Shown: one piece after another, positions 40,534 through 47,330 of the stretch
How the letters are laid out: the number at the start of each line of letters is the position of its first letter
How positions within the stretch are numbered: the first letter of the stretch is position 1
Assembly: GCF_014698835.1 (NCBI RefSeq)
Contig: NZ_JACJTU010000052.1
Span: forward strand, 1 to 47,330
Source: Nostoc paludosum FACHB-159
GTDB lineage: Bacteria; Cyanobacteriota; Cyanobacteriia; Cyanobacteriales; Nostocaceae
Length of the DNA stretch: 47,330 nucleotides
Direction: 5' to 3'
The notes under the pieces: generated by a model
Databases searched by the model: none
What the model was told of the DNA's origin: nothing
What the model saw: only the letters and a program-made list of their open reading frames with translations
Program-made: the position numbers and the translations under genes

Positions 40534-40855
40534 ATCAGTATTCCTCTATACTAATAAACTCTCTATTTCTAAGTATTCCCATGTTTAATTTGAAACTAAC
40601 AAATACTGTTTAGTTATCAAATTTCGCTTGTAAGTGGGTTATTTGGTGATTTAGACAAAATGTCGTCATATCTCCATAAACCGACATCTCCCATACAAAA
40701 GGTGACAGGGGAGCAAAGCTTGCCCGCCGCTTTCAACACCTGCTATAGTCAAAACCAAACTTGCTGCTTAGATGCGATGAGATTCATTGAAAATTATATC
40801 TTTGTATTTATGCCCCATTAAAGATTCTGAAGGCAGGACATAAGGAGAATCTGTA
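40534..40855. other. Intergenic region, 322 bp
   Basis: Contains direct repeat copy B. Nothing else supportable except the ribosome binding site AAGGAGA just before 40856. Confidence 0.5.
40614..40659 (+). repeat. Direct repeat, copy B
   Basis: TTATCAAATTTCGCTTGTAA, then GTGGGTTATTTGGTGA; most positions agree with 39791-39836. Confidence 0.6.
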
Positions 40856-42541
40856 ATGGTTAATAAAAAGCATTATGTACGACTAAAAGAAGGTGTGGAA
40901 GCTTGGAATAACTGGAGAGATAAAAATTTAAATATAAATCTTGACCTCATCGGGGCTTACCTCATCGGGGCTTACCTCAGCGAGGCTAACCTCAGTAACG
41001 CTAACCTCAACGGGGCTGACCTCAGCCAGGCTAACCTCAGCCAGGCTAACCTCACCCTGGCTTACCTCATCGGGGCTAACCTCAGCCAGGCTAACCTCGG
41101 CGGGGCTAACCTCCGCGTGGCTGACCTCACCCAGGCTAACCTCGGCGGGGCTAACCTCACCCAGGCTGACCTCATTGGGGCTAACCTCAGCGGGGCTAAC
41201 CTCAGCCAGGCTAACCTCCACGGGGCTAACCTCAGCGAGGCTGACCTCAGCCAGGCTGACCTCAACGGGGCTAACCTCAGCCAGGCTAACCTCAGCGGAC
41301 TTGACCTTAGTGGACTTGACCTTAGCGGACTTGACCTTAGCGGGGCTAACCTCAGGCAGGCTAACCTCCACGGGGCTAACCTCACCCAGGCTAACCTCCG
41401 CGGGGCTAATCTCACTGGAGCTATTCTCACTGAGGCTAACCTCACTAAGGCTGACCTCAGCCAGACTGACCTCAGTGGGGCTAACCTCAGTAGACTTGAC
41501 CTCAGCGAGGCTAACCTCAGCGGGGCTAACCTCAGTAGACTTGACCTCAGTGGACTTGACCTTAGCGGGGCTGACATCAGCGAGGCTAACTTAAGTAAAA
41601 CTCAAGCATTAGGAACAAATTTTACAAACGCAAAGTTTACGGGTGCTTGTTTGGAAGACTGGAATATCAATAGTGCTACGAAGCTGGATAATATTGATTG
41701 TCAGTATGTCTATTTGAAAAATGACAATCAAGAACGCCGTCCAAGTAGCGGAGAGTTTGCACCAGGAGAGTTTACCAAGCTATTTCAAAAAGCTTTGAAT
41801 ACCATTGACCTCATCTTTCGCAATGGAGTTGACTGGGAAGCCTTTGCTTACTCATTTAGAAAAATTCAAGTTGAAAATGCAGACGAAGAGTTAGCTATAC
41901 AAAGTATTGAGAATAAAGGCGATGGTGTAGTTGTTATTAGGGTCAATGTCTCCGCTAGTGTAGATAAGCCAAAGATTCATAGCGATTTTTTACAGGGATA
42001 TGAGTTTGCCCATAAAGTTTTAGAAGAGAGATACAAGGCAGAAATTAGCAGCAAAGATTTACAAATAATACATTACGGCGAACAAGTTCAAAGACAGCAA
42101 GAAAATATTAATAACTTATTTTACTTACTTAATCAACAACAAACAGTGCAAAAAGCTATGGCACAAAACTCTGGAAAAGTTTCTAATAATAACTTTTATA
42201 ATCCTCAGTTTGGTGGGGCTTTTATAGATGCTCAGGCAGTTAATGCACAAGAGATACATGGAAACATAACTAACTACACGTCTGACCAAAAGCAAAATCT
42301 TGCTGAAGCAGCAGCAGAAATTCAAAAACTTCTCAAACAATTAGAGGAAACCAACCCCACTGCTACTGAGGCTGAGAAAGTTGCTTACGTTAATGACGAA
42401 ACTACACCTAGTTTCAAGCGCCGTGTTGTTGGCGCATTCCAGGCAGGGGGTGAAACAGCGATTGATGAATTTATTTTAGAAAATAAGTATCTTAAAGTTG
42501 CAAAAGCAGTTATTAAAGCTTGGCTACAACCAGGTAGTTAA
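40856..42541 (+). CDS. Pentapeptide-repeat protein with helical C-terminus
   Basis: 561 residues, AAGGAGA eight bases before the ATG. Residues about 30-260 are almost perfect A(N/D)Lxx pentapeptides (LSQANLSQANL, LSGLDLSGLDL), forming a right-handed beta-helix. They are coded by near-identical 15-bp DNA units. Then comes a domain with LEDWNINSATKLDNIDCQYV, followed by FAPGEFTKLFQKALNTIDLI; the same domain follows the pentapeptides in the gene at 16295. A coiled-coil part (YGEQVQRQQENINNLF) and a C-terminal helical region (EAAAEIQKLLKQLEETNP, VVGAFQAGGETAIDEFILEN) follow. No membrane segments, unlike the 16295 protein. Likely a scaffold or effector-associated protein. Confidence 0.85.
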   Translation: MVNKKHYVRLKEGVEAWNNWRDKNLNINLDLIGAYLIGAYLSEANLSNANLNGADLSQANLSQANLTLAYLIGANLSQANLGGANLRVADLTQANLGGANLTQADLIGANLSGANLSQANLHGANLSEADLSQADLNGANLSQANLSGLDLSGLDLSGLDLSGANLRQANLHGANLTQANLRGANLTGAILTEANLTKADLSQTDLSGANLSRLDLSEANLSGANLSRLDLSGLDLSGADISEANLSKTQALGTNFTNAKFTGACLEDWNINSATKLDNIDCQYVYLKNDNQERRPSSGEFAPGEFTKLFQKALNTIDLIFRNGVDWEAFAYSFRKIQVENADEELAIQSIENKGDGVVVIRVNVSASVDKPKIHSDFLQGYEFAHKVLEERYKAEISSKDLQIIHYGEQVQRQQENINNLFYLLNQQQTVQKAMAQNSGKVSNNNFYNPQFGGAFIDAQAVNAQEIHGNITNYTSDQKQNLAEAAAEIQKLLKQLEETNPTATEAEKVAYVNDETTPSFKRRVVGAFQAGGETAIDEFILENKYLKVAKAVIKAWLQPGS

Positions 42542-42723
42542 CTGAGTTGGTTGTTATCAACCTTGCTTCTCAACCATCCGCGCACCTTATGGGGTCTGCC
42601 TTTCAGGGATTCATATTTAGCCAAATTAGAAACTGTTGTGTTATGATTTACCCATCCGCGCAACCGAACCTCGAAAAACCAAATAAAGTAAAGCTTCCAG
42701 CCGCAAGCCACTGCAATTAACAC
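42538..42723 (-). CDS. Short frame starting in the first CRISPR repeat, probably a fragment
   Basis: 61 residues; the first residues are read from the repeat. The body WKLYFIWFFEVRLRGWVNHN, then LAKYESLKGRPHKVRGWLRS, with two R-G-W units, looks protein-like, as if a gene had been truncated by the array. Unknown family. Confidence 0.25.
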   Translation of the reverse strand: MLIAVACGWKLYFIWFFEVRLRGWVNHNTTVSNLAKYESLKGRPHKVRGWLRSKVDNNQLS

Positions 42724-43112
42724 AAATCCCTATTAGGGATTGAAACTTGGGAGAATTTCATCAAGTAATTGAGTTTGAAAATATTGTAATTAACCAAAAT
42801 CTCTATTAGGGATTGAAACTTGTAGGTGCAGAGTAGCTCGTACAGTAGGAAGTTTGCGATTGCAATTAACCAAAATCCCTATTAGGGATTGAAACTCGTT
42901 ATCCCCAGCACTAACTGTAATGATATTAGAATTATTGCAATTAACCTAAATCCCTATTAGGGATTGAAACATGGCTGATGCTATGCGATCGCACTATCCA
43001 GAACATTGCAATTAACCAAAATCCCTATTAGGGATTGAAACAGAGTAAAAGCGGCGATCGTCAAGGCTGCAATCGATTGCAATTAACCTAAATCCCTATT
43101 AGGGATTGAAGC
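42711..43112 (+). CRISPR. CRISPR array, six 36-bp repeats and five spacers
   Basis: Consensus TTGCAATTAACCAAAATCCC followed by TATTAGGGATTGAAAC. Repeats start at 42711, 42784, 42860, 42935, 43006 and 43077. Spacers are 37, 40, 39, 35 and 35 bp. The repeat contains the palindromic CCCTATTAGGG and ends ATTGAAAC, as in Nostocales arrays of types I or III. First and last repeats have changes (last: TTGAAGC). No cas gene is on the plasmid, so processing would depend on chromosomal Cas proteins. Confidence 0.97.
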
Positions 43113-43673
43113 ATCAATTTCTAGCTTTTCATCAACCCCCAGTTCTACACCACTTCTACCCACAGGCGACAACATCGCCAAACTCGCAGCCGCACCTAAC
43201 ACCTGCTCGTCTGACACTTCCAAATATCTCTGCAACTGCTCCAAATTCCGATGCCCTGATATCTCCTGAATCACTCTCAACGGTATGCCAGCATTACTCA
43301 TCTGAGTTAATGCAGTCCTTCTAAAGCTGTGGGTACTCACGCCAATTATCCCGGCTTGTTTGCAAGCTTCTCTCAAAATCCTAGCGGCGCTTGTCTTCGC
43401 TGATATGCCCATCGCTACGACCAGGGAACAGATAATCATCGCCGGAGAGCGGGTAATACTCAGCCAACAATCGCCGCAAGTCTTCAATCACTGGTATTGA
43501 GCGTGTGTATGCTTCCCTTTAGTGTTCGCCTTCCTGATAATCAGCCGGGGTCTGACCTGCCTTTTGAGTGTGTAAATATCTTGGGTCAACAGAGTGTAGC
43601 ATTCACGAATACGGCAAGCACTGAAGAGGCAGACACCGAACTTTCGTGCGATCGCGGTGAGAGTAGCATTCAA
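43083..43673 (-). pseudogene. Tyrosine recombinase broken by two frameshifts
   Basis: Three frames together give an integrase: LTQDIYTLKRQVRPRLIIRK then, after a shift, IPVIEDLRRLLAEYYPLSGD DYLFPGRSDGH, then, after a second shift, SAARILREACKQAGI, HSFRRTALTQMSNAGIPLRV, SGHRNLEQLQRY (catalytic H-x-x-R, H and Y present). The last frame ends in residues (DASIPNRDLG) that are coded by the final CRISPR repeat. The N-terminal part is missing. Not functional. Confidence 0.85.
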
Positions 43674-43680
43674 GGATATT

Positions 43681-43725
43681 TAGTCACGCACTTACCTTAT
43701 ATATATGTAGGTAGGTGCGTGACTA
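43681..43725. repeat. 17-bp inverted repeat, AT loop
   Basis: TAGTCACGCACTTACCT pairs with AGGTAGGTGCGTGACTA (one mismatch) around 11 nt of TATATATATG-type sequence, followed by TTTTG. Confidence 0.65.
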
Positions 43726-43894
43726 TTTTGTTAACAGAGAATAATAAGCGTGAATAACGCACTCAACAGCACCGGGAAACTTTGCCCTGGTGGGCCGCTG
43801 TATGACTTGCGAACCGAAAAATTATTTTTCTGTCTGAAATTCCTGCTTTAAGCGTCATCATTGTCATCGACTAATTCAAGGATCGTGGTCACTA

Positions 43895-44103
43895 ATTTGG
43901 TATTAAATTAATACCAAATAATGCCAAATAGAAACTAATTATCAGCCAAGAAAAACCCGATGATTACCAAACTGTTGCTTGATGACCAAATCGTTGCCAA
44001 ATTGTTACCAAATTCAAACAAGCTGTTGCCAAATCGTGTTTTTTCAAGAGGTGAAAAAATTTTTTCAGAAAATAATGGCTGTCAGTGACCAAATCGTTGC
44101 CAA
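43895..44103 (+). repeat. Iteron-like cluster and palindrome
   Basis: ATTTGGTATTAA-A-TTAATACCAAAT palindrome at 43895-43919. Then come repeats of (G/T)(A/T)CCAAA-TCGTTGCCAA type: ATTACCAAACTGTTGC near 43958, TGACCAAATCGTTGCCAA at 43983-44000 and again at 44086-44103, with GTTACCAAAT and GTTGCCAAAT in between. Candidate origin of replication or regulator array. Confidence 0.55.
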
Positions 44104-44285
44104 GTTGAAACTATTCGTGACTAAACAGCGCCCAATTTTGACAAAATAAAATTTGACCAATTTGGGAATTTTGACGCACAGTACGCCAAAATTGGCGGAA
44201 AGTTTTTGAGCGAAAACTGATTTGATTGGAAGAGTAATAGAAAAAATAACTACTAAAAAACTACACTAGCACTACAAAAGAGCTT

Positions 44286-46085
44286 TTAAAGACTCAAATC
44301 ATCTTCTTCGTGCTGCCGTTGCTGCTGCTGTTGCCGTAACTGTCGCCCATAATCAATAAGCTGCTGATTCCAATCATGTGCCTTAGATTTTTTGATTTGG
44401 GACTGTGGCAGTAGTTCTAATACACGCTGTGCCACCGCATCTGTGGTTTTATCGTTACCAAACGCCACCAGTATATTAGGAACTTTCTGCAATCGCTCAA
44501 GTGGTAAGCTCTTGATGTCATCAATAGCTATATAAGCTGTTCGTTCGGGTGGGGCATCTCCCCTTATAAGATATTCCAGCATGGCTCTTGAGATAGCATC
44601 GATGGGGGATTTGCACAAAATCGCTGTTGAGGTTTTATCGTTAGCCTTTCCCCCCAAACTGAAGTAAAACCAGCTATCACTGCGCTTAGTACCCTTAGAG
44701 TAACCAAGAAATCTGTTGTTCTCTCCCCTTGTTCCCCGTAGGAATGCACCGTTACGTTGACCATCAAGATTCCGCATGACAAAAACAGCGTTTTGTTGGT
44801 CATCAGCGTAAACTAGCCCCTGGTTATGAAGCATTTGCACACAATCATCGGGGATGCCCCGTTGTTGGGTAAGGTAATGTTCAACAGCAGACCAGTTAGC
44901 TTTATCTTCAACGGGTGGAGTGAATTGGGGACGTGGTTCAGTCTGGATAATGTCAGCCGCTGCTTTTTTAGCATGAGCCATCGCTGCTCTTTGTGCCCCA
45001 GCTTCACCAAAGCGGTCACCCAGCCAAGCGATCGCAGAACGAAAATTGCACCCCTGTACGTGCATCACCAAATCAATCGCACCGCCGCCGCCTTTCTGCT
45101 CTTGGGGTGAGAAGTCGTAAAATTTTGAGCCATCTATATTAATGATGTGACTGTGACCCCTCCACTTGGAGCGATCGTAATTTAGCCCCAACTCCCAGGC
45201 GACATCCTCCAAGGCCAAGTCCCGCAGTTGTTGGGTTTTCAATTCAAGTGAGCGCACTTCTTTTTCTAAACGTTGTCGTTCCTTCTCACTGGCTCTTGCC
45301 CGTTGCTCAGCACGGGATAATCGCTCAAGCATGAAAGCGCGGTCAGCCAATTGGTGATTAATCGCTTGGAAATCGTCACTCTGCTGAATCCGGGCAATGT
45401 AAGTCCTAGCTGATTCAAAGGGTGTGGGTGCTAATTGGTTATTCTCCCAGACTGCGGTGAATGGTTCGCTGTTAACAGCTTGGTAATACTCCTTTACTTT
45501 GGTGTGGGTGGCCTTACTGCCCTTAACCCCCCGTTCAATGCCCAAAGGAGCGAGTGCAGCAGCATAACTATCTTGCAGCTTGGACAGTTTAATGCTGCCA
45601 ACACGACCATCACCGCCGAACATTTCCTTGTGACTTAGCTGTTTAGTTTTGTCGTTGATGGGGACGATGTAAGCATGAATGTGGGGAGTAGCTTCATCCA
45701 AGTGTAATTCTGCCCGGACACACTTATCACCATAGTTGTTGATTAGCCATTGTCTAGAAGCTCCAGCAAACTGTACCATGCGGTCTTGTTCCCACTCACC
45801 AGCAACAGATGGGTCATGAGGGCGAAAATATTCGGGCGATGCCGATAAAAATATCTCACTACACAGCACGGCATCCTTGCGGGGTTTGTGCTTTGTGGTG
45901 CTGGCTATCTTGGTTTTGACTAAATCTTCCAGTGCTGTACCGTCCTCAGTACCAATCAACCGGATATTTTTTTTAGTGTTGTCGGCGTTTGGGGTATCTT
46001 GTAAACGGGCGGTATGCTTCTCGCTACCCCCGACATTGCCGAAAGATTTGAGTTTTTCAACGCGCAGAATCGCCAAAGCCACCAT
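44286..46085 (-). CDS. MobV-family relaxase with C-terminal TOPRIM-like domain
   Basis: 599 residues from ATG 46085 (MVALAILRVEKLKSFGNVGG); the frame runs further upstream, but this is the usual start. Mob/Pre domain: SEKHTAR near the start and the histidine triad HLDEATPHIHAYIVPI (His128, His135, His137). A coiled-coil part follows (about 245-300, RLSRAEQRARASEKERQRLE). Then a DUF3991/TOPRIM-like region: GIPDDCVQMLHNQGLVYADD, WFYFSLGG and ILCKSPIDAISRAMLEYL. Nicks oriT and starts transfer DNA strand processing; the plasmid is probably mobilisable with help of another conjugation machine. Gln-rich, charged end. Confidence 0.9.
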   Translation of the reverse strand: MVALAILRVEKLKSFGNVGGSEKHTARLQDTPNADNTKKNIRLIGTEDGTALEDLVKTKIASTTKHKPRKDAVLCSEIFLSASPEYFRPHDPSVAGEWEQDRMVQFAGASRQWLINNYGDKCVRAELHLDEATPHIHAYIVPINDKTKQLSHKEMFGGDGRVGSIKLSKLQDSYAAALAPLGIERGVKGSKATHTKVKEYYQAVNSEPFTAVWENNQLAPTPFESARTYIARIQQSDDFQAINHQLADRAFMLERLSRAEQRARASEKERQRLEKEVRSLELKTQQLRDLALEDVAWELGLNYDRSKWRGHSHIINIDGSKFYDFSPQEQKGGGGAIDLVMHVQGCNFRSAIAWLGDRFGEAGAQRAAMAHAKKAAADIIQTEPRPQFTPPVEDKANWSAVEHYLTQQRGIPDDCVQMLHNQGLVYADDQQNAVFVMRNLDGQRNGAFLRGTRGENNRFLGYSKGTKRSDSWFYFSLGGKANDKTSTAILCKSPIDAISRAMLEYLIRGDAPPERTAYIAIDDIKSLPLERLQKVPNILVAFGNDKTTDAVAQRVLELLPQSQIKKSKAHDWNQQLIDYGRQLRQQQQQRQHEEDDLSL

Positions 46086-46130
46086 TGATTTACTCTCGAT
46101 TACAACAGTTGTGCCAAGGGTGTGCAAACT

Positions 46131-46224
46131 CCCCGAAGGGGCGAACGAAACTTCTGCGTCCTGAGCGGAGCGAAGGATGGGCGCAGCCCACCCAGCGGGC
46201 GCGGAAGTGTAGTGAGTACACTAC
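46131..46224. other. Possible origin of transfer upstream of the relaxase
   Basis: Inverted repeats CCCC-GAA-GGGG at 46131-46141 and GTAGTG-AGTA-CACTAC at 46209-46224, then ATACTAGTACCCC. It lies within 140 bp of the MobV start, the usual place for its oriT. The nick site is not identified. Confidence 0.35.
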
Positions 46225-46279
46225 CATACTAGTACCCCTAACCGAAATTCTGCGGCTACCGTCCACCAACCGAAAGCCA

Positions 46280-46452
46280 TTGGCACAAGTTGGCACACAA
46301 TAGTGCCTTTTTAGCACAGCTTTAGAGCAAACCTGCACAATTGAGTACGGCGAAATCACCACTGACACTCATGGGTCGGGGTCAGTCTTGTGTGCCAGTT
46401 TGTGCAGGATTGGTGATAAATGTGTACTGGTTCTGTGCCAACTTGCTCTAAA
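46280..46452. promoter_or_regulatory. Repeat tract upstream of parM, candidate centromere (parC)
   Basis: TTGGCACAAGTTGGCACACAA is split over 46280-46300, with related TGTGCCA at 46391 and TGTGCCAACTT at 46434. A 10-bp inverted pair TTTAGAGCAA (46321-46330) / TTGCTCTAAA (46443-46452) frames the tract. ParM/ParR systems carry their centromere at this position. Confidence 0.55.
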
Positions 46453-46493
46453 AATGCGTCATCATAAAGTCATTACTTTAACCAGCTATTTGC

Positions 46494-47330
46494 ATGACTG
46501 ACATTTACCTTAGCGTGGACGTTGGCGGGTCACAAACTAAGATAATTTATCAAGTGGATGACCAGACTAAACCAAATTATGTTCTGCTGCCACCAGCGAT
46601 AGAAGAGATTACTAAGGATAAACTCAATTTTTTCATGGAACGCTTGGGCTGGATTGGTAGCCCTTCACCAGATCAACAACTGTGGGTTGAGTGGAATAAC
46701 AGAGTGGTGGTGTTGGGTGAGTTCGCGGCTAACTTTGATCCGCTTGACCGGATCAAGGAACTCAAATATGAGAATGCCTTGTGGAAAGTATTGAGTGCTG
46801 TTGGCTTAATTGTTGAACTCAGCTTAGTTAAGGTGACGGCGAAAAAACAAATTAACTTAGAGTTGGCGTTACTTCTGCCGTGGAATGAGTACAGCGATCG
46901 CCGTCGCTTTGAAGAACAGTTACGGGTGATGCTGGCTAATTTTACGGTACGCAAACAATATTTAAAGGTGAACCTAGAGCGTTTCTTGTGCCGTCCTGAA
47001 GGTGGGGGATTAGCAGCACTGCGAATCAAACAGCAGGGGGTAGACTGGTTACGCAATCAACAACTAGCTGTATTAATGTTCGGTCACAGGAACACGACAG
47101 CACTTTATTTTGACCGGGGGCAACTGAAGCTGGGCGATAGTCCACTGTTGGGCTTTGCCAATATGTTGGATATCGTGCTGGATATGACCAGTGGTTTAGA
47201 CCGAGAGCGTTTAGCAAATGCTGTATTTGATGCACGCTACACGATTATTAATAAGGTCTACAGCAAAGACCGTAATCACTCGGCACGCCCTAATTGGATA
47301 ACTTTTGACCAAATACAAGCTCTAGCAAGT
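46494..47330 (+). CDS. parM: ParM/StbA-like actin ATPase, N-terminal 279 residues (continues at base 1)
   Basis: Plasmid-segregation actin-like ATPase expected to form nucleotide-driven filaments that push plasmid copies apart. The N-terminus carries the actin phosphate-1 loop DVGGSQTK (residues 9-16), as in ParM/StbA proteins. The frame opens at ATG 46494 and has no stop up to the last base. It ends on a full codon, and base 1 continues in the same frame, so the gene crosses the ends of a circular molecule; the joined protein is 358 residues, a normal ParM length. The gene lies just downstream of a repeat-rich tract that could be its centromere, and its stop overlaps the parR-like gene. Family assignment is by motif and context; the overall sequence is divergent. 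Confidence 0.85.
   Translation, partial: MTDIYLSVDVGGSQTKIIYQVDDQTKPNYVLLPPAIEEITKDKLNFFMERLGWIGSPSPDQQLWVEWNNRVVVLGEFAANFDPLDRIKELKYENALWKVLSAVGLIVELSLVKVTAKKQINLELALLLPWNEYSDRRRFEEQLRVMLANFTVRKQYLKVNLERFLCRPEGGGLAALRIKQQGVDWLRNQQLAVLMFGHRNTTALYFDRGQLKLGDSPLLGFANMLDIVLDMTSGLDRERLANAVFDARYTIINKVYSKDRNHSARPNWITFDQIQALAS

Larger units (their letters stand above)
43674..44285. other. Non-coding 612-bp region with iteron-like repeats
   Basis: No gene I would support. Holds the hairpin at 43681-43725 and the ACCAAAT/GTTGCCAA repeat cluster at 43895-44103. It lies downstream of the relaxase. Confidence 0.6.

Noticed and set aside
40928..41594. Long open frames in the other plus frame and on the minus strand over the pentapeptide repeats (VSLAEVS, LTSARLTS, RLAPLRS repeats)
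   Set aside because: A 15-bp repeat keeps alternative frames open automatically; no start signals and no natural composition.
46090..46368. 92-codon minus-strand frame upstream of the relaxase
   Set aside because: Covers hairpins of the oriT-like region; composition rich in Arg, Ser and Val from GC-rich repeats; no signal of selection visible.

Overview
The window looks like a complete circular plasmid of 47,330 bp from a filamentous, Nostoc-like cyanobacterium. The actin-like parM gene runs off the right end exactly on a codon boundary. The left end opens in the same frame with the rest of the protein (279 + 79 residues, 358 in all). Cyanobacterial origin is suggested by many HIP1 sites (GCGATCGC), G/A-rich low-complexity repeats, a CRISPR repeat ending in ATTGAAAC, and protein families typical of Nostocales plasmids (MPQDFSGQ-type pentapeptide proteins, NB-ARC/TPR proteins, ParA with an NQSGGVSKST P-loop).

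Layout. (1) 46.1 kb through the junction to 2.4 kb: MobV-type relaxase with an oriT-like region, then a repeat-rich, centromere-like tract, parM, a parR-like gene and two conserved hypotheticals, closed by a strong terminator. (2) 2.6-6.6 kb: two small Gly/Ala-rich hydrophobic proteins with a MITE-like insert, a 38-bp inverted repeat pair, and parA-parB with a decayed chimeric par copy between them carrying an inverted DnaA-box palindrome. (3) 6.7-13.8 kb: accessory region with a YhcG-type nuclease, a GIY-YIG protein, a tyrosine recombinase, a four-helix-bundle gene invaded by a GC-rich repeat, a GRAM-like protein, a recombinase fragment and a CoiA-like nuclease. (4) 14-19.2 kb: a NACHT NTPase with a repetitive membrane domain, next to a membrane pentapeptide-repeat protein; both carry the same QGDNN-type repeats. 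A response regulator follows, preceded by a dense GTGTC repeat cluster. (5) 19.4-25.8 kb: a minus-strand operon of an actin-like ATPase, several small proteins, a coiled-coil protein, a membrane protein and a membrane-anchored HerA/FtsK-like ATPase, with a divergent ribbon-helix-helix regulator. (6) 26-31.8 kb: the replication primase-helicase, its small Cys-rich partner, and an IS abutting the rep stop codon. (7) 31.9-38.1 kb: a STAND/TPR locus; the NB-ARC reading frame is split by an in-frame TGA, and two TPR genes diverge from it. (8) 38-44.3 kb: small genes including a possible double-glycine-leader precursor, a pentapeptide-repeat protein coded by 15-bp repeats, a six-repeat CRISPR array without cas genes, a broken integrase, and iteron-like repeats.

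The backbone is replication (primase-helicase), mobilisation (MobV) and three apparently independent segregation modules (ParM/ParR, ParA/ParB, and a second actin-like protein in its own operon). The cargo is rich in STAND NTPases, TPR and pentapeptide proteins and nucleases, which resembles conflict or defence cargo. The best candidates for undescribed systems are the actin-like/HerA operon (19.4-25.3 kb) and the NACHT/pentapeptide membrane pair (14-18.4 kb). All functions come from reading motifs by eye; no database search was run.
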